Translations under genes and position numbers: made by a program
Shown: positions 16,956 through 25,596 of the stretch, one piece after another
Layout: each line of letters starts with the position of its first letter
Position numbering within the stretch: the stretch's first letter is position 1
NCBI GenBank assembly: GCA_963728895.1
Contig: CAVSLM010000003.1
Span: forward strand, 186,001-250,000
Reading direction: 5' to 3'
DNA length: 64,000 bases
DNA from: CAVSLM01 sp963728895
Lineage (GTDB): Bacteria; Pseudomonadota; Gammaproteobacteria; JBBQDK01
Notes under the pieces: model-generated
What the model saw: only the letters and a program-made list of their open reading frames with translations
What the model was told of the DNA's origin: nothing
The model's database searches: none

Positions 16956-17636
16956 ATGCCGATCACGAACCTGACGCCGCTCGCAGGCTCGCTCTTCAGC
17001 CTGCTTGCGATCGCAAGCCTGCTGCTGGCGTTTGTGATGCTCGGCTCGCGCTGGCTGATGGACTATCTGCGCGCCTTCATGGCCGAGTCCTGGCTGATCG
17101 CAGCGCTGTCGGCGGCGGTGGCGTACTACGGGGGTTATCCGGAGCTCTACCTGGTCGCGATCCTGACCGTGGTGTTTCGGGGACTGCTGTTGCCGTACCT
17201 GTTGTTGCGCATCGTCCGGCGCATGCATGTCGACCGTGAAATCCACGAGACCCTGCAGCCGAGCTCGGCGCTGGTGGCGGGCGCGCTCGCCGTGATCTTC
17301 GCATTCGTCGTTGCGCATCACATTGGTGATAGCCTGAACCTTGCCGGTACGGTCGCCGTGCTGGCGCTCACGATCATGCTGTCGATGAAGCTGATCGGGT
17401 TTCTGATGCTCACGGTGCGCCACGAGGCGGTGAGCCAGATCCTCGGACTGCTGGTGCTCGAAAACGGCATATTCCTGGGCTCGCAGATCCTCGTCCCCGG
17501 CATGCCGCTTCTGATCGAGCTGGTCATCCTGTTCGACCTGCTGGTGGTTGTGGCGAGCCTGGGTGTGCTGGTGCGCTACCTGCTCGCGCACGTCGGCTCG
17601 ACGAGCACGCGTGATCTCAAGCGTCTGGTGGGCTGA
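16956..17636 (+). CDS. HyfE-like membrane subunit
   Basis: A 226-aa hydrophobic protein corresponding to hydrogenase-4 component E (HyfE), a NuoK-related subunit with extra helices. About seven transmembrane segments are visible. Segments such as LLVLENGIFLGSQIL resemble the NuoK-like region and include a glutamate (E) and asparagine within the membrane. It follows the HyfC-like gene after 3 bp and abuts the HyfF-like gene. In a proton-pumping assembly it would be part of the membrane arm, between the antiporter-like subunits. Confidence 0.82.
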   Translation: MPITNLTPLAGSLFSLLAIASLLLAFVMLGSRWLMDYLRAFMAESWLIAALSAAVAYYGGYPELYLVAILTVVFRGLLLPYLLLRIVRRMHVDREIHETLQPSSALVAGALAVIFAFVVAHHIGDSLNLAGTVAVLALTIMLSMKLIGFLMLTVRHEAVSQILGLLVLENGIFLGSQILVPGMPLLIELVILFDLLVVVASLGVLVRYLLAHVGSTSTRDLKRLVG

Positions 17637-17637
17637 C

Positions 17638-19104
17638 GTGACGGGAGCGCTCCTTCTCATCGTAATGCTCGCGCCTGCGGTTGCGGTGCTCGGCTGCCTG
17701 TTCGTCCGTCGCGCGCGGGTGGCGGAATTCCTGAACCTGGCGGCGAGCGTCGTGGTGCTGTTGGCGTGCCTTCCGCTGCCGGCGTCGAGTCTCGCGGGTC
17801 CCGTTACCTGGTGGAACGACTACGTCGTCCTCGATCCGATCGGCGCCTGGGTGCTGGTGTGCACGGCGCTGGTGTACCTGTTGGCCTCGATCTACGCCGT
17901 CGGCTACATGCGTCTGGTCGGAGAGGAACGTCGTCTGCACCGTTTCTACGCGTTGTTCGCGGGATTTGCGCTCACGATGCTGATGGGTCCGGTGATGAAC
18001 AACATCGGAGTGTATTGGATCGCAATCGAGGCGACGACGCTGGTCAGCACGTTTCTGGTCGGCTTCGAGCGCGGGCGTGACAGCATCGAGGCCGCGTGGA
18101 AGTACATCATTGTGGTGTCCGCCGGCATCAGTCTGGCGCTGCTCGGCACGATGCTGTTCTACTGGGGCGGCAGCATGGAGCTTGGCCCGACCTATGACAT
18201 GACCTGGGCGGTGCTGCGCGAAGCCGCACCGCGCATCGATCCGGGACTGCTGCTGCTGTCATTCCTGCTGGTGCTCGTGGGCTACGGTACCAAGGTGGGT
18301 CTGGCACCGATGCATACCTGGCTGCCGGATGCGCACAGCGAGGGCCCGGCGCCGGTGTCGGCGATGCTTTCGGGGGCGCTGCTCAATACGGCCATGCTCG
18401 GCATCGCGCGCTTCGTGTCGATCGCCGATGCCGCGCACCTCGGCCCGCTGCCGCGCACGGTGCTGGTGGCGCTCGGTGTCCTGTCGTTGCTGATCGCGGC
18501 GTTTTTCATCGTGCGCCAGGAGGGGATCAAGCGCCTCATGGCGTATTCGAGTGTCGAGCACATGGGCGTGCTCGCGCTCGGCTTTGGCTTCGGCGGTCCG
18601 CTGGGCGTGGCGGGCGCCCTCTATCACATGCTGATTCATTCACTCAACAAGTCGCTCATGTTCTTCGGTGCGGGTCTCGCCATGCGCGGCTACGGCACCA
18701 AGGACATCGGCGCGATTCGCGGCGTGCTGCGCCGGCTGCCGGTCGTGGGCTCGCTTTGGCTCGCGGGCGCCGTGGCCATCACCGGTGCGCCGCCGTTCGG
18801 ATTGTTCCTGAGCGAGATCACCGTGCTGCGGGCCGGGCTCCATGACGCCAATGTGTGGGCGGTCGCCGTGATGGCGGTGCTTCTGATCGTGGTCTTCACG
18901 GGGTTTCTGAATCACTACCGGCGCATGTGCTTCGACGAGCCCGCCACCGCCGCGCCCGCCGCGCCGATCGCTTGCAGCAACTGGTGCGTGCTGCCCATGT
19001 GGCTGGCGCTGGTACCGGTGCTGGTGCTCGGCTTGTGGTGGCCGCAGTCGCTGTGGAAGTACTTCATGAGCGTGGCTTCACAGCTCGGGGGAGGAGGGCC
19101 GTGA
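17638..19104 (+). CDS. HyfF-like antiporter subunit (NuoL/M/N family)
   Basis: A 488-aa proton-conducting membrane subunit of the NuoN/HyfF type. The GTG start is 1 bp after the HyfE-like stop. Essential transport residues of the family can be seen: a glutamate in WIAIEATTLVSTF and a lysine in GYGTKVGLAPMHTWLPDAHSE, with a second lysine segment in HSLNKSLMF. About fourteen helices are predicted by eye. It overlaps the next gene by 4 bp (GTGA), implying coupled translation. It would carry protons or sodium ions across the membrane as part of the complex. Confidence 0.9.
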   Translation: MTGALLLIVMLAPAVAVLGCLFVRRARVAEFLNLAASVVVLLACLPLPASSLAGPVTWWNDYVVLDPIGAWVLVCTALVYLLASIYAVGYMRLVGEERRLHRFYALFAGFALTMLMGPVMNNIGVYWIAIEATTLVSTFLVGFERGRDSIEAAWKYIIVVSAGISLALLGTMLFYWGGSMELGPTYDMTWAVLREAAPRIDPGLLLLSFLLVLVGYGTKVGLAPMHTWLPDAHSEGPAPVSAMLSGALLNTAMLGIARFVSIADAAHLGPLPRTVLVALGVLSLLIAAFFIVRQEGIKRLMAYSSVEHMGVLALGFGFGGPLGVAGALYHMLIHSLNKSLMFFGAGLAMRGYGTKDIGAIRGVLRRLPVVGSLWLAGAVAITGAPPFGLFLSEITVLRAGLHDANVWAVAVMAVLLIVVFTGFLNHYRRMCFDEPATAAPAAPIACSNWCVLPMWLALVPVLVLGLWWPQSLWKYFMSVASQLGGGGP

Positions 19105-20588
19105 ATGCGACGCTGATGCGCGATCTTGGCCCCGGCGAGCTGATGACGGCCTGCGGGGACGCGCTGCGTAACGGCGGGCGCATGCAGATGGCCTACGCCT
19201 GGTTTCCGGAGCCGGGAAGGCCGGCGGAGCTGCGCTATCTGTGCGCTCCCGGTGCGCGTTTGCCGTTCGTGCAGTGGCGCTGCCGCCCTGGGGAGGCGGC
19301 CGTGCCCAGTCTGGCGGGCATATCGCCGCTGCTCGGATGGTATGAGCGCGAGATGACCGATCTGTGCGGTGTGCGCGTCGAAGGTCACCCGGAGCCGTAT
19401 CCGCTGGCGCTGCACGAGGGCGTGCAGGCACCGGTGGCGCCGCTCGATCCGCTGTATCCGCGCGGGCGGCCGCTGGCGTTCCGCCCGGCACCGTGGCGGC
19501 TGCCCGAGATCGAGAGTCGCGACGTGCAGCTGCTGCCGTTCGGACCGGTGCGCGGCGACGTGTTCGAATCCGCGCAATTCCTTTTCTTCTACATCGGTGA
19601 AGGCATCCTGCATTTCCACCCGCGTCTGTTCTTCAAGCATCGCGGTATGGAACGACGCTTCGAAGGCTTGCCTGTCGACCTGGGTGTGGTGGTGGCCGAG
19701 CGCGTCTCGGGCGTGGGCAGTGTGGCGCATGCACTCGCCTACTGCCAGGCGCTTGAGGCGGCCGCGGCCTGCACCGTGCCGCCTCGGGCGCGATGGGCAC
19801 GCGTCCTGTGCGCCGAGATGGAGCGGCTGTACAACCACCTTCACTACCTCGGCCATCTGTGCCACACCACGACGCTCAAAGTGGGCGAGGCCGAGGGCAA
19901 ACTGCTCGAGGAGCGTGTGAAGCAGATGAACGCCCGGCTGACGGGCAGCCGCTTCCTGCGTGGCGTGCTGGCGCCGGGCGGGTTGCGGCGCGATCTCGAT
20001 CCGGCCGGGCTCGGCAGCGCGCTCGAGAGCCTGCGCAAGGAATTCGCCGCCTATGTGGACAAGCTCGAGCGCACGAACAGTCACCTCGACCGGCTCATCA
20101 CCACCGGCGTGCTGAGCCGGAAGGTGGCGTTCGACCAGGGCGCGACGGGGCCGGTGGAGCGCGCATCGGGTCACGATCGGGATCTACGACGCGACCATCC
20201 TTATGCCGCCTACCAGGAGCTGGTGCTCACAGTCGCACAGCGCGAAACGGGCGACGCCTATGCGCGGGTCCAGGTGCGCATCGCCGAGGTCGAGGCGAGC
20301 ATCGGCATTGTTCACCAGGTGCTGTCGCAGCTGCCCGATGGGTCGGTACGCGCACCGTGCATCGTGCCGGCGCTGACCGAGGGGCTCGGCTGGAGCGAAT
20401 CCCCGCGCGGCTCGCTCTTCTATGCCGTACACCTCGATGCGGCCGGCCGGCTCGCGCGAGTCAAGATCAAGTCGCCGTCGTTTTCCAACTGGCGCGTGTT
20501 TCCCTTCACTGTGCACGACAGCAACATGATGGACTACGCAATCAACGAGGCAAGCTTTGGTCTTACCATCGCCGGTTGCGACCGCTAG
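19101..20588 (+). CDS. HyfG-like large subunit without Ni-Fe ligands
   Basis: A 495-aa protein with a NuoC-like N-terminal domain (about 1-130) and a NuoD / hydrogenase large-subunit domain (about 140-495), the HyfG/HycE layout. In [NiFe] hydrogenases the first ligand pair is ERxCGxC; here it is ERVSGVG, with Ser203 and Gly206 in place of cysteine. The C-terminal DPCxxC becomes FGLTIAGCDR, which looks more like the complex I ending FGEVDR. It therefore cannot bind a Ni-Fe centre in the usual way. It belongs with the energy-converting hydrogenase-related (Ehr) group. The strong ribosome binding site GGGGGAGGAGGG precedes GTG 19101. Confidence 0.9.
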   Translation: MNATLMRDLGPGELMTACGDALRNGGRMQMAYAWFPEPGRPAELRYLCAPGARLPFVQWRCRPGEAAVPSLAGISPLLGWYEREMTDLCGVRVEGHPEPYPLALHEGVQAPVAPLDPLYPRGRPLAFRPAPWRLPEIESRDVQLLPFGPVRGDVFESAQFLFFYIGEGILHFHPRLFFKHRGMERRFEGLPVDLGVVVAERVSGVGSVAHALAYCQALEAAAACTVPPRARWARVLCAEMERLYNHLHYLGHLCHTTTLKVGEAEGKLLEERVKQMNARLTGSRFLRGVLAPGGLRRDLDPAGLGSALESLRKEFAAYVDKLERTNSHLDRLITTGVLSRKVAFDQGATGPVERASGHDRDLRRDHPYAAYQELVLTVAQRETGDAYARVQVRIAEVEASIGIVHQVLSQLPDGSVRAPCIVPALTEGLGWSESPRGSLFYAVHLDAAGRLARVKIKSPSFSNWRVFPFTVHDSNMMDYAINEASFGLTIAGCDR

Positions 20589-20597
20589 GAGGATCGA

Positions 20598-21404
20598 ATG
20601 CCGCTGTGGACCTTCTTCGGATTGCGACGCGGGCGGGCCACCACCGGCTGGCCCAGGGCCGGAGGCGATGACGGTCAGGCAGGTGTGCTCGGCATGCCGC
20701 GCTTCGAACCGGCGCGCTGCATCCCCGACTGCCGGGCCTGCGTCGAGGCTTGCCTGCCGGGGGCGATTTCGCTCGCGCCGGAGCAAGGTACCGCGGGGGT
20801 TCGCGTCGATTACGGTCGCTGCATCGCATGCCAGCTTTGCACGCAGGCGTGTCCCACCGGTGCGTTCACGCCGTCGGACGACTGGGCGTTCGGGGTACGC
20901 CGTCGCGAGGACCTGATTTGGGCGCAGGCGGCGAGCTCCGCGGCGGCGCAGGCGCTCAAGGGCGAGATCAGGGCCGTCTTCGGACGCAGCCTGCACGTGC
21001 GCCACGTGGATGCGGGCTCATGCAACGGCTGCGAGTCCGAGCTGCAGGCATTGAACAATCCGTTCTACAACCTGCATCGGCTCGGCGTGTTCTTCACACC
21101 GTCGCCGCGTTTCGCGGATCTGCTGCTGGTGACCGGACCGGTGACCTATGCCATGCGCGAGCCGCTGCTGGAAACCCATCGCGCCATGCCGGAGCCGCGC
21201 TGGGTCATGGCGGTGGGTACCTGCGCCGTCTCGGGCGGCGTGGCCGCAGGCGGCTATGCGTGCGCGCAGGGCCTCGAGGGGCTGCTGCCGGTCGACGTCC
21301 ATCTTCCCGGCTGTCCGCCCAACCCGGCGGCGCTCATCCAGGCGTTGCTGATGCTGCTTGCACGCGCGCCGCAGCGGGTGCGAGGAGGGCGCCTTGGCGA
21401 GTGA
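20598..21404 (+). CDS. Ferredoxin-small subunit fusion (HyfH plus HyfI-like)
   Basis: A 268-aa protein that joins a two-cluster ferredoxin domain (HyfH/NuoI-like, about 30-95) to a small-subunit domain (HyfI/NuoB-like, about 125-265); these are usually separate proteins. Ferredoxin motifs are CIPDCRACVEAC, with an unusual three-residue first gap, and CIACQLCTQACP. The small subunit retains all four ligands of the proximal [4Fe-4S] cluster: CNGCESE, GTCAVSGG and GCPPNP. The electron path to the large-subunit interface therefore looks intact even though the Ni-Fe ligands are gone. A GGAGGATCG sequence precedes the ATG. Confidence 0.88.
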   Translation: MPLWTFFGLRRGRATTGWPRAGGDDGQAGVLGMPRFEPARCIPDCRACVEACLPGAISLAPEQGTAGVRVDYGRCIACQLCTQACPTGAFTPSDDWAFGVRRREDLIWAQAASSAAAQALKGEIRAVFGRSLHVRHVDAGSCNGCESELQALNNPFYNLHRLGVFFTPSPRFADLLLVTGPVTYAMREPLLETHRAMPEPRWVMAVGTCAVSGGVAAGGYACAQGLEGLLPVDVHLPGCPPNPAALIQALLMLLARAPQRVRGGRLGE

Positions 21405-23379
21405 TTTCCTGACAGCGGCATTCTCGCTGTGGTTGGCGGGCATCGTGCTGGCACTCGTGCGACGCGCGCCGGGACTCGCGCGCTTCCTCATGGGTCTCGG
21501 CGGCCTGTCCGGGATCTTCGCCGTGCTGAGCGCCTTGCCCGGTGGAATCACCGGTCTTGCGCTTCCGGTGCAACTCGCAGGAGCGGCGGTGACGGTGTCT
21601 TTGCCGCCCGAAGCGCTGTGGCTGTTGGGATTCGGTCTCGTGCCGGCGACGCTCGCCTGCTGGCTCGGCACCCCTGCCGCGGCCAGTCGCCACAGCTGGC
21701 TGCTCGGCGTGGGTCTGAGTCTCATCGGCGCGCTCGGGGTGTTCGGACTGCAGGACGGCGTCTCCTTCCTCATCGCCTGGGAACTGATGAGCCTTGGCGG
21801 CGCCGTGATGATGCTCGGCGAGCATCTGGCGCCGCGCACGGGGCGGCCGGTGCTGTTCATGCTCGCGCTGCTCGAGGTTGGGACGGTGGCGCTGCTGCTC
21901 GCCATGCTGGTTTTCGACGGTGCCGCGCACGGCATGGCATTCGGCAGCTTCGGCGCCGGGGCGGCGCGGCTGTCCGGCGGGTGGCACTTCCTGATCGGTG
22001 CGCTGCTATTGCTCGGGTTCGGCGCCAAGCTCGGGTTGCTGCCGTACTACGAATGGTTTCCGGGCGCCTACGGTGTGGCGAGCGGCGCCTCCGGCGCGCT
22101 GCTTTCGGGTGTCGTGCTCAACGCCGCGTTTTTTGCTCTGAGCCGGGGCCTCGTGACGTGGTTGCCGGCCACGGGTTCCGGATGGCTGTTTGCACTCGGC
22201 ATGCTCGTTGTGCTCACCGGCGTGCTGTCTGCGATCCTCGCGATCCTGTATGCGTTCCAACAGGAGGATTGGCGCCGGCTCCTCAGCTTTTCCTCGGCCG
22301 AGAACGCCGCGATCGCGGTGACGATGCTCGGCGTATGCCTGCTGTTTCGGAGGGAGGGTCTGCGCGAGCTCGCCGGGCTCGCATGGACCGTCGCGCTGCT
22401 GCATCTCGCGGGCCACGCGCTTGCCAAGGGGGGACTGTTCCTGGTTGCCGACGGCGCCTATCGAACCAGCGGCAGCTACGCAATCGCCCAGAACGGGCTG
22501 CTGCGACGCAGTCCGCTTGCCCTGGGCGTGGGCGCCGTGCTCTCGGCCATGAGCCTCGCGGCGTTGCCTCCGCAGGCAGGTTTTCTGAGCGAGTGGTACG
22601 TGTTCCAGACGGTCTTCCAGGGTTTCCATCTGGCCGGCCTCGGCGGCCGCTTGACGCTCGCGCTCGCCGGCGCGGGCCTGGCGCTCACCGCAGCGGTGGC
22701 ACTGGCCACCTGCGTCAAGCTCGTCGGCCTCGGGCTGCTGGGCGATGGCCGGCACCCGGGCCCGGGCGCGCCGCGCGGCAACGCGGCGGCGGTGTTCGTG
22801 CTCGGTATCGGGGTGTTGCTGCTGGCGGTGGGGATGCCCCTGTGGCTCGGCGCGCTTGATCCGGCGGGCACGGCGCAGTTCGGCGTGCACAGCGCGCGGG
22901 CCATGGTCGAGGGCTGGCTCCTGGTACCACTCACGGGCAAATTTGCCTTCATATCACCCTCCAAGCTGATCATTGCGATGCCGCTGCTGGCGTTGCTGCC
23001 GCTGGGTCTGCTGCTCGTGGCGTGGCGGCGGCAGGTGCGCCGTGTGCCGGTGTGGTACGGTGGATTGCGCGAGGAGTCGCAACGTACCGCGACCACGGCA
23101 CTCGCGTTCTCGAACGCGCTGCGCACGTTCTACAGCTTCATCTACCGGCCCACCGCGGACACCGCCTACGAGCACCATGGACTCGACTACTTCGTCAAGC
23201 GGCTGGTGTTCACCCATGAGGTGGCGCCGCTGTTCGGACCCGCGTTGTTCGCACCCGTCATACGCCTGGTCTGGTCGATCGCCGGGCGCTTGCGTGGCCT
23301 GCAGTCGGGAAACCTCAATGCCTATCTCGGGCTCATCGCCCTGCTGCTCGTGGTGATCCTGGCGCTGGTGCTCGTGTAG
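21394..23379 (+). CDS. HyfB-like antiporter subunit (NuoL/M/N family)
   Basis: A 661-aa membrane protein of the HyfB/HycC family, the largest antiporter-like subunit of hydrogenase-4-type complexes. The motifs WELMSLGGAVMML (glutamate) and LGFGAKLGLLPYYEWFPGAYG (lysine) match the proton path residues. The C-terminal part contains VPVWYGGL and AYEHHGLDYF, typical of HyfB. TTG 21394 is used because CGAGGAGGGC lies 5 nt before it; the coding region overlaps the previous gene by 11 bp. It is the last gene of the operon. No maturation genes, formate dehydrogenase or regulator are nearby. Confidence 0.88.
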   Translation: MASDFLTAAFSLWLAGIVLALVRRAPGLARFLMGLGGLSGIFAVLSALPGGITGLALPVQLAGAAVTVSLPPEALWLLGFGLVPATLACWLGTPAAASRHSWLLGVGLSLIGALGVFGLQDGVSFLIAWELMSLGGAVMMLGEHLAPRTGRPVLFMLALLEVGTVALLLAMLVFDGAAHGMAFGSFGAGAARLSGGWHFLIGALLLLGFGAKLGLLPYYEWFPGAYGVASGASGALLSGVVLNAAFFALSRGLVTWLPATGSGWLFALGMLVVLTGVLSAILAILYAFQQEDWRRLLSFSSAENAAIAVTMLGVCLLFRREGLRELAGLAWTVALLHLAGHALAKGGLFLVADGAYRTSGSYAIAQNGLLRRSPLALGVGAVLSAMSLAALPPQAGFLSEWYVFQTVFQGFHLAGLGGRLTLALAGAGLALTAAVALATCVKLVGLGLLGDGRHPGPGAPRGNAAAVFVLGIGVLLLAVGMPLWLGALDPAGTAQFGVHSARAMVEGWLLVPLTGKFAFISPSKLIIAMPLLALLPLGLLLVAWRRQVRRVPVWYGGLREESQRTATTALAFSNALRTFYSFIYRPTADTAYEHHGLDYFVKRLVFTHEVAPLFGPALFAPVIRLVWSIAGRLRGLQSGNLNAYLGLIALLLVVILALVLV

Positions 23380-23402
23380 CCCGGAAGGGAAGCAATTCCG
23401 GG
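23380..23402 (+). terminator. Stem-loop after the Hyf-like operon
   Basis: CCCGGAA and TTCCGGG form a perfect 7-bp stem with a 9-nt loop, beginning on the base after the operon's TAG. There is no T-run, so it may protect the 3' end of the message rather than terminate by itself. The first ten bases, together with the stop codon (TAGCCCGGAA), match the end of the dispersed repeat, which may be coincidence or a relic. Confidence 0.4.
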
Positions 23403-23471
23403 ACAGCGTGGTGGCGGTTCTGTTGTCCGCCTTGATTCGACCTCGATCCGCTTTGCGCTCGGGAGGCAATT

Positions 23472-25355
23472 ATGGAGCATCGCGAAGTCCCCATGGCGCA
23501 CGTCTGCTCCACCGGGGGCGAGCACCCGCTTGCGTGCGCGCAAGATGACACAACATGCGATTCCGACTCTCGGCGAAGCCCTTCCATGGTTGGCCTGAGC
23601 GCAGACCGGGAATGCGAGCCCGCCCTGGCGCAAGTGCGCGCCTGTCTCGGCGAGGCAGCGGATCTGACGGGCATCCCTCCTGGCGAGCTGGCTGTCTTGC
23701 GGAATCGGGCCGACTCCGACGTCTTCAACCTGGTGGCGGTGGGCGAATTCAAACGTGGCAAGAGTAGCGTTCTCAACGCACTGCTCGGTGCGGAGGTCCT
23801 GCCGGTCGGGGTAGTGCCGCTTACCGCCATCGCCACGGTGGTGTCCCATGGCGAGCAGGTGGCCGTGGAGGTGGCGTTCGATGACGGCGAGATTCGGGCA
23901 ATCGCCCTGCAGGCGCTGGCGGATTTCGTCACCGAGAAGGGCAACCCGCGTAACGTGAAGGGTGTGAGCGAGGTGCGCGTCGTCTGGCCCTCCCCGTGGC
24001 TGGCTGGCGGCGTGCGGCTCATCGACACGCCAGGCATCGGTTCGGTGTACCGGCACAACAGTGACGTGACCTACCGCTATCTGCCCCACGCTGACGCCGT
24101 GCTGTTTCTGCTCTCCGTGGGTCAGCCCGCCGGGCGGGCGGAAACCGAGTTCCTCGGGGAGGTCCGCGAATATGCCGGGCGGATTTTCTTCCTGCTCAAC
24201 AAGGCCGATCTGCTCACCGAGAGCGAGCTCGCGGAGTCGGTGGCGTTCGCCTCCGAGGTGATCGCCGAAGCAATCGGCCGGCCGGCGCCGATCTTCCCGG
24301 TCTCCGCGCGGCGGGCGCTCGAAGGACTCAGGAGTGGCGACCGGGCGGTGCTTTCCCAAAGCCGCTTCCCCGCATTCACCGAGGCCCTGGCGCGCTTTCT
24401 CATGGAAGGCAAGGGCAATGCCTTGGCCGCCGCCCTGGCCAAGAGGCTGTTGCGCCTGGTGGCCCAGGCCAGGCTCAACGCGGAACTGGAAATCTCCTCG
24501 CTGCGTACCCCGCTGGAGGAACTTCGCCGCAAGCTGGTCGTCTTCGAGAACAAGCGCGGCGAGGTCGCGCGCGAAAGGCGCGACTTCGTCGTCCTGCTGG
24601 AGGCCGAAGTCAAGCGGCTGGCGGACCAGACCGTCACCGAAGACGTGGAAGCCTTCCGCGCCCGCCTGATTGGGGAGATGGAGACCACACTTGGCGCGCG
24701 CTTCCAGAGCGCGCGCCACATGCCTTCCCGCGAGCTCTCTGCCGAACTGGAACGCGCCGCCGTGGAAGCGGTGAAGGGCGCCTGGGACGGTTTTCGCCGT
24801 GACGAGGATGAACGCATCGGCGCACAATGCCATGGATTGTGTCGTCGTTTCGGCGCCCGGATCGACGCCATCGTAGACGAGCTTTACCGCTTCTCGTCGG
24901 AGCTTTTTTCTGTACCCTTCGAGGCTGTCGGTGCGGACACCGACTGGCGCGGCCAGAGTGGCTTCTACTACAAGTTCTGGGACGAACCGCCCGTGCTCAA
25001 GACTCTGGCCGCCTCGCTGCTCCTCGCCTTGCCGAAAGTTTTGGGTGACTCTCTGCTCCTGCGGCAAGGCGTGAAATATGGGCGGGAACTGGCGGACACC
25101 CAGGCCGGTCGGGTGCGTTACAATTTCGCCCAACGCCTGGACAAGAGCATGCGCGACTACAAGTCCGCCATGCTGGAACGTCTCGACGCCACGCTCTCCA
25201 GCATCGAGGCCGCCGTGAAAAAGGGTCTGGAAACCGGCGCGGAAGACAGCGCTCTGGCGGATCGGCGCGCCGCCTCGCTGAGCAGCGAGTTGGAACGGCT
25301 GGCTGCGCTTGCCGACCGGCTGCGTATCCTGGCAGCGCTGGAGCACAGGGCCTGA
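23472..25355 (+). CDS. Bacterial dynamin-like GTPase
   Basis: A 627-aa protein of the dynamin-like family (DNM1-type bacterial GTPase). G1 is GEFKRGKSS (91-99), the switch threonine lies in VVPLTAIAT, G3 is DTPGIG (from 185) and G4 is NKAD (from 243). After the GTPase domain comes a long helical region with coiled-coil character, and a hydrophobic patch PPVLKTLAASLLLALPKVLG at about 510-530 that could be the membrane-touching paddle. Such proteins remodel or repair membranes. The ATG follows CGGGAGGCAATT. The first 35 residues look unstructured. It appears to be a single-gene unit. Confidence 0.88.
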   Translation: MEHREVPMAHVCSTGGEHPLACAQDDTTCDSDSRRSPSMVGLSADRECEPALAQVRACLGEAADLTGIPPGELAVLRNRADSDVFNLVAVGEFKRGKSSVLNALLGAEVLPVGVVPLTAIATVVSHGEQVAVEVAFDDGEIRAIALQALADFVTEKGNPRNVKGVSEVRVVWPSPWLAGGVRLIDTPGIGSVYRHNSDVTYRYLPHADAVLFLLSVGQPAGRAETEFLGEVREYAGRIFFLLNKADLLTESELAESVAFASEVIAEAIGRPAPIFPVSARRALEGLRSGDRAVLSQSRFPAFTEALARFLMEGKGNALAAALAKRLLRLVAQARLNAELEISSLRTPLEELRRKLVVFENKRGEVARERRDFVVLLEAEVKRLADQTVTEDVEAFRARLIGEMETTLGARFQSARHMPSRELSAELERAAVEAVKGAWDGFRRDEDERIGAQCHGLCRRFGARIDAIVDELYRFSSELFSVPFEAVGADTDWRGQSGFYYKFWDEPPVLKTLAASLLLALPKVLGDSLLLRQGVKYGRELADTQAGRVRYNFAQRLDKSMRDYKSAMLERLDATLSSIEAAVKKGLETGAEDSALADRRAASLSSELERLAALADRLRILAALEHRA

Positions 25356-25524
25356 GCGTGCGTGCCGGTTTCTGCCCTGGCCGTCTTGCACTGCGCGCAC
25401 AGGAAACATGCTCACCCATTGCGTCAGGCTCCGGGGCATTGCTGCCACTATACTCTGCTCCCGGTCCGATCCTGCTGTGCTGCGTGGCACCGGCCCGGAT
25501 CAGTCAGGTCTGGTACGGCCACCA

Positions 25525-25547
25525 TGACCAATGGCAGTGATTGGTCA
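25525..25547. promoter_or_regulatory. Inverted repeat in the enolase leader region
   Basis: TGACCAAT and ATTGGTCA form perfect 8-bp arms around GGCAGTG, 50 bp before the eno ATG. A possible -10, TATACT (25449-25454), lies upstream, but no matching -35 is visible, so I cannot say whether the repeat falls in DNA or in the message leader. It could be an operator or a hairpin. Confidence 0.45.
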
Positions 25548-25596
25548 GAGCAACGGCATCGACCCTCGTCAATTGTCCAACCGATAGGGAACCATC

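Noticed and set aside
16011..23379. Annotation as [NiFe] hydrogenase-4 or formate hydrogenlyase
   Set aside because: The large subunit lacks the Ni-Fe cysteine pairs, and no maturation or formate dehydrogenase genes are near.
23322..25490. A 722-aa minus-strand frame
   Set aside because: It mirrors the dynamin-like gene, whose motifs (GKSS, DTPG, NKAD) are clear on the plus strand.
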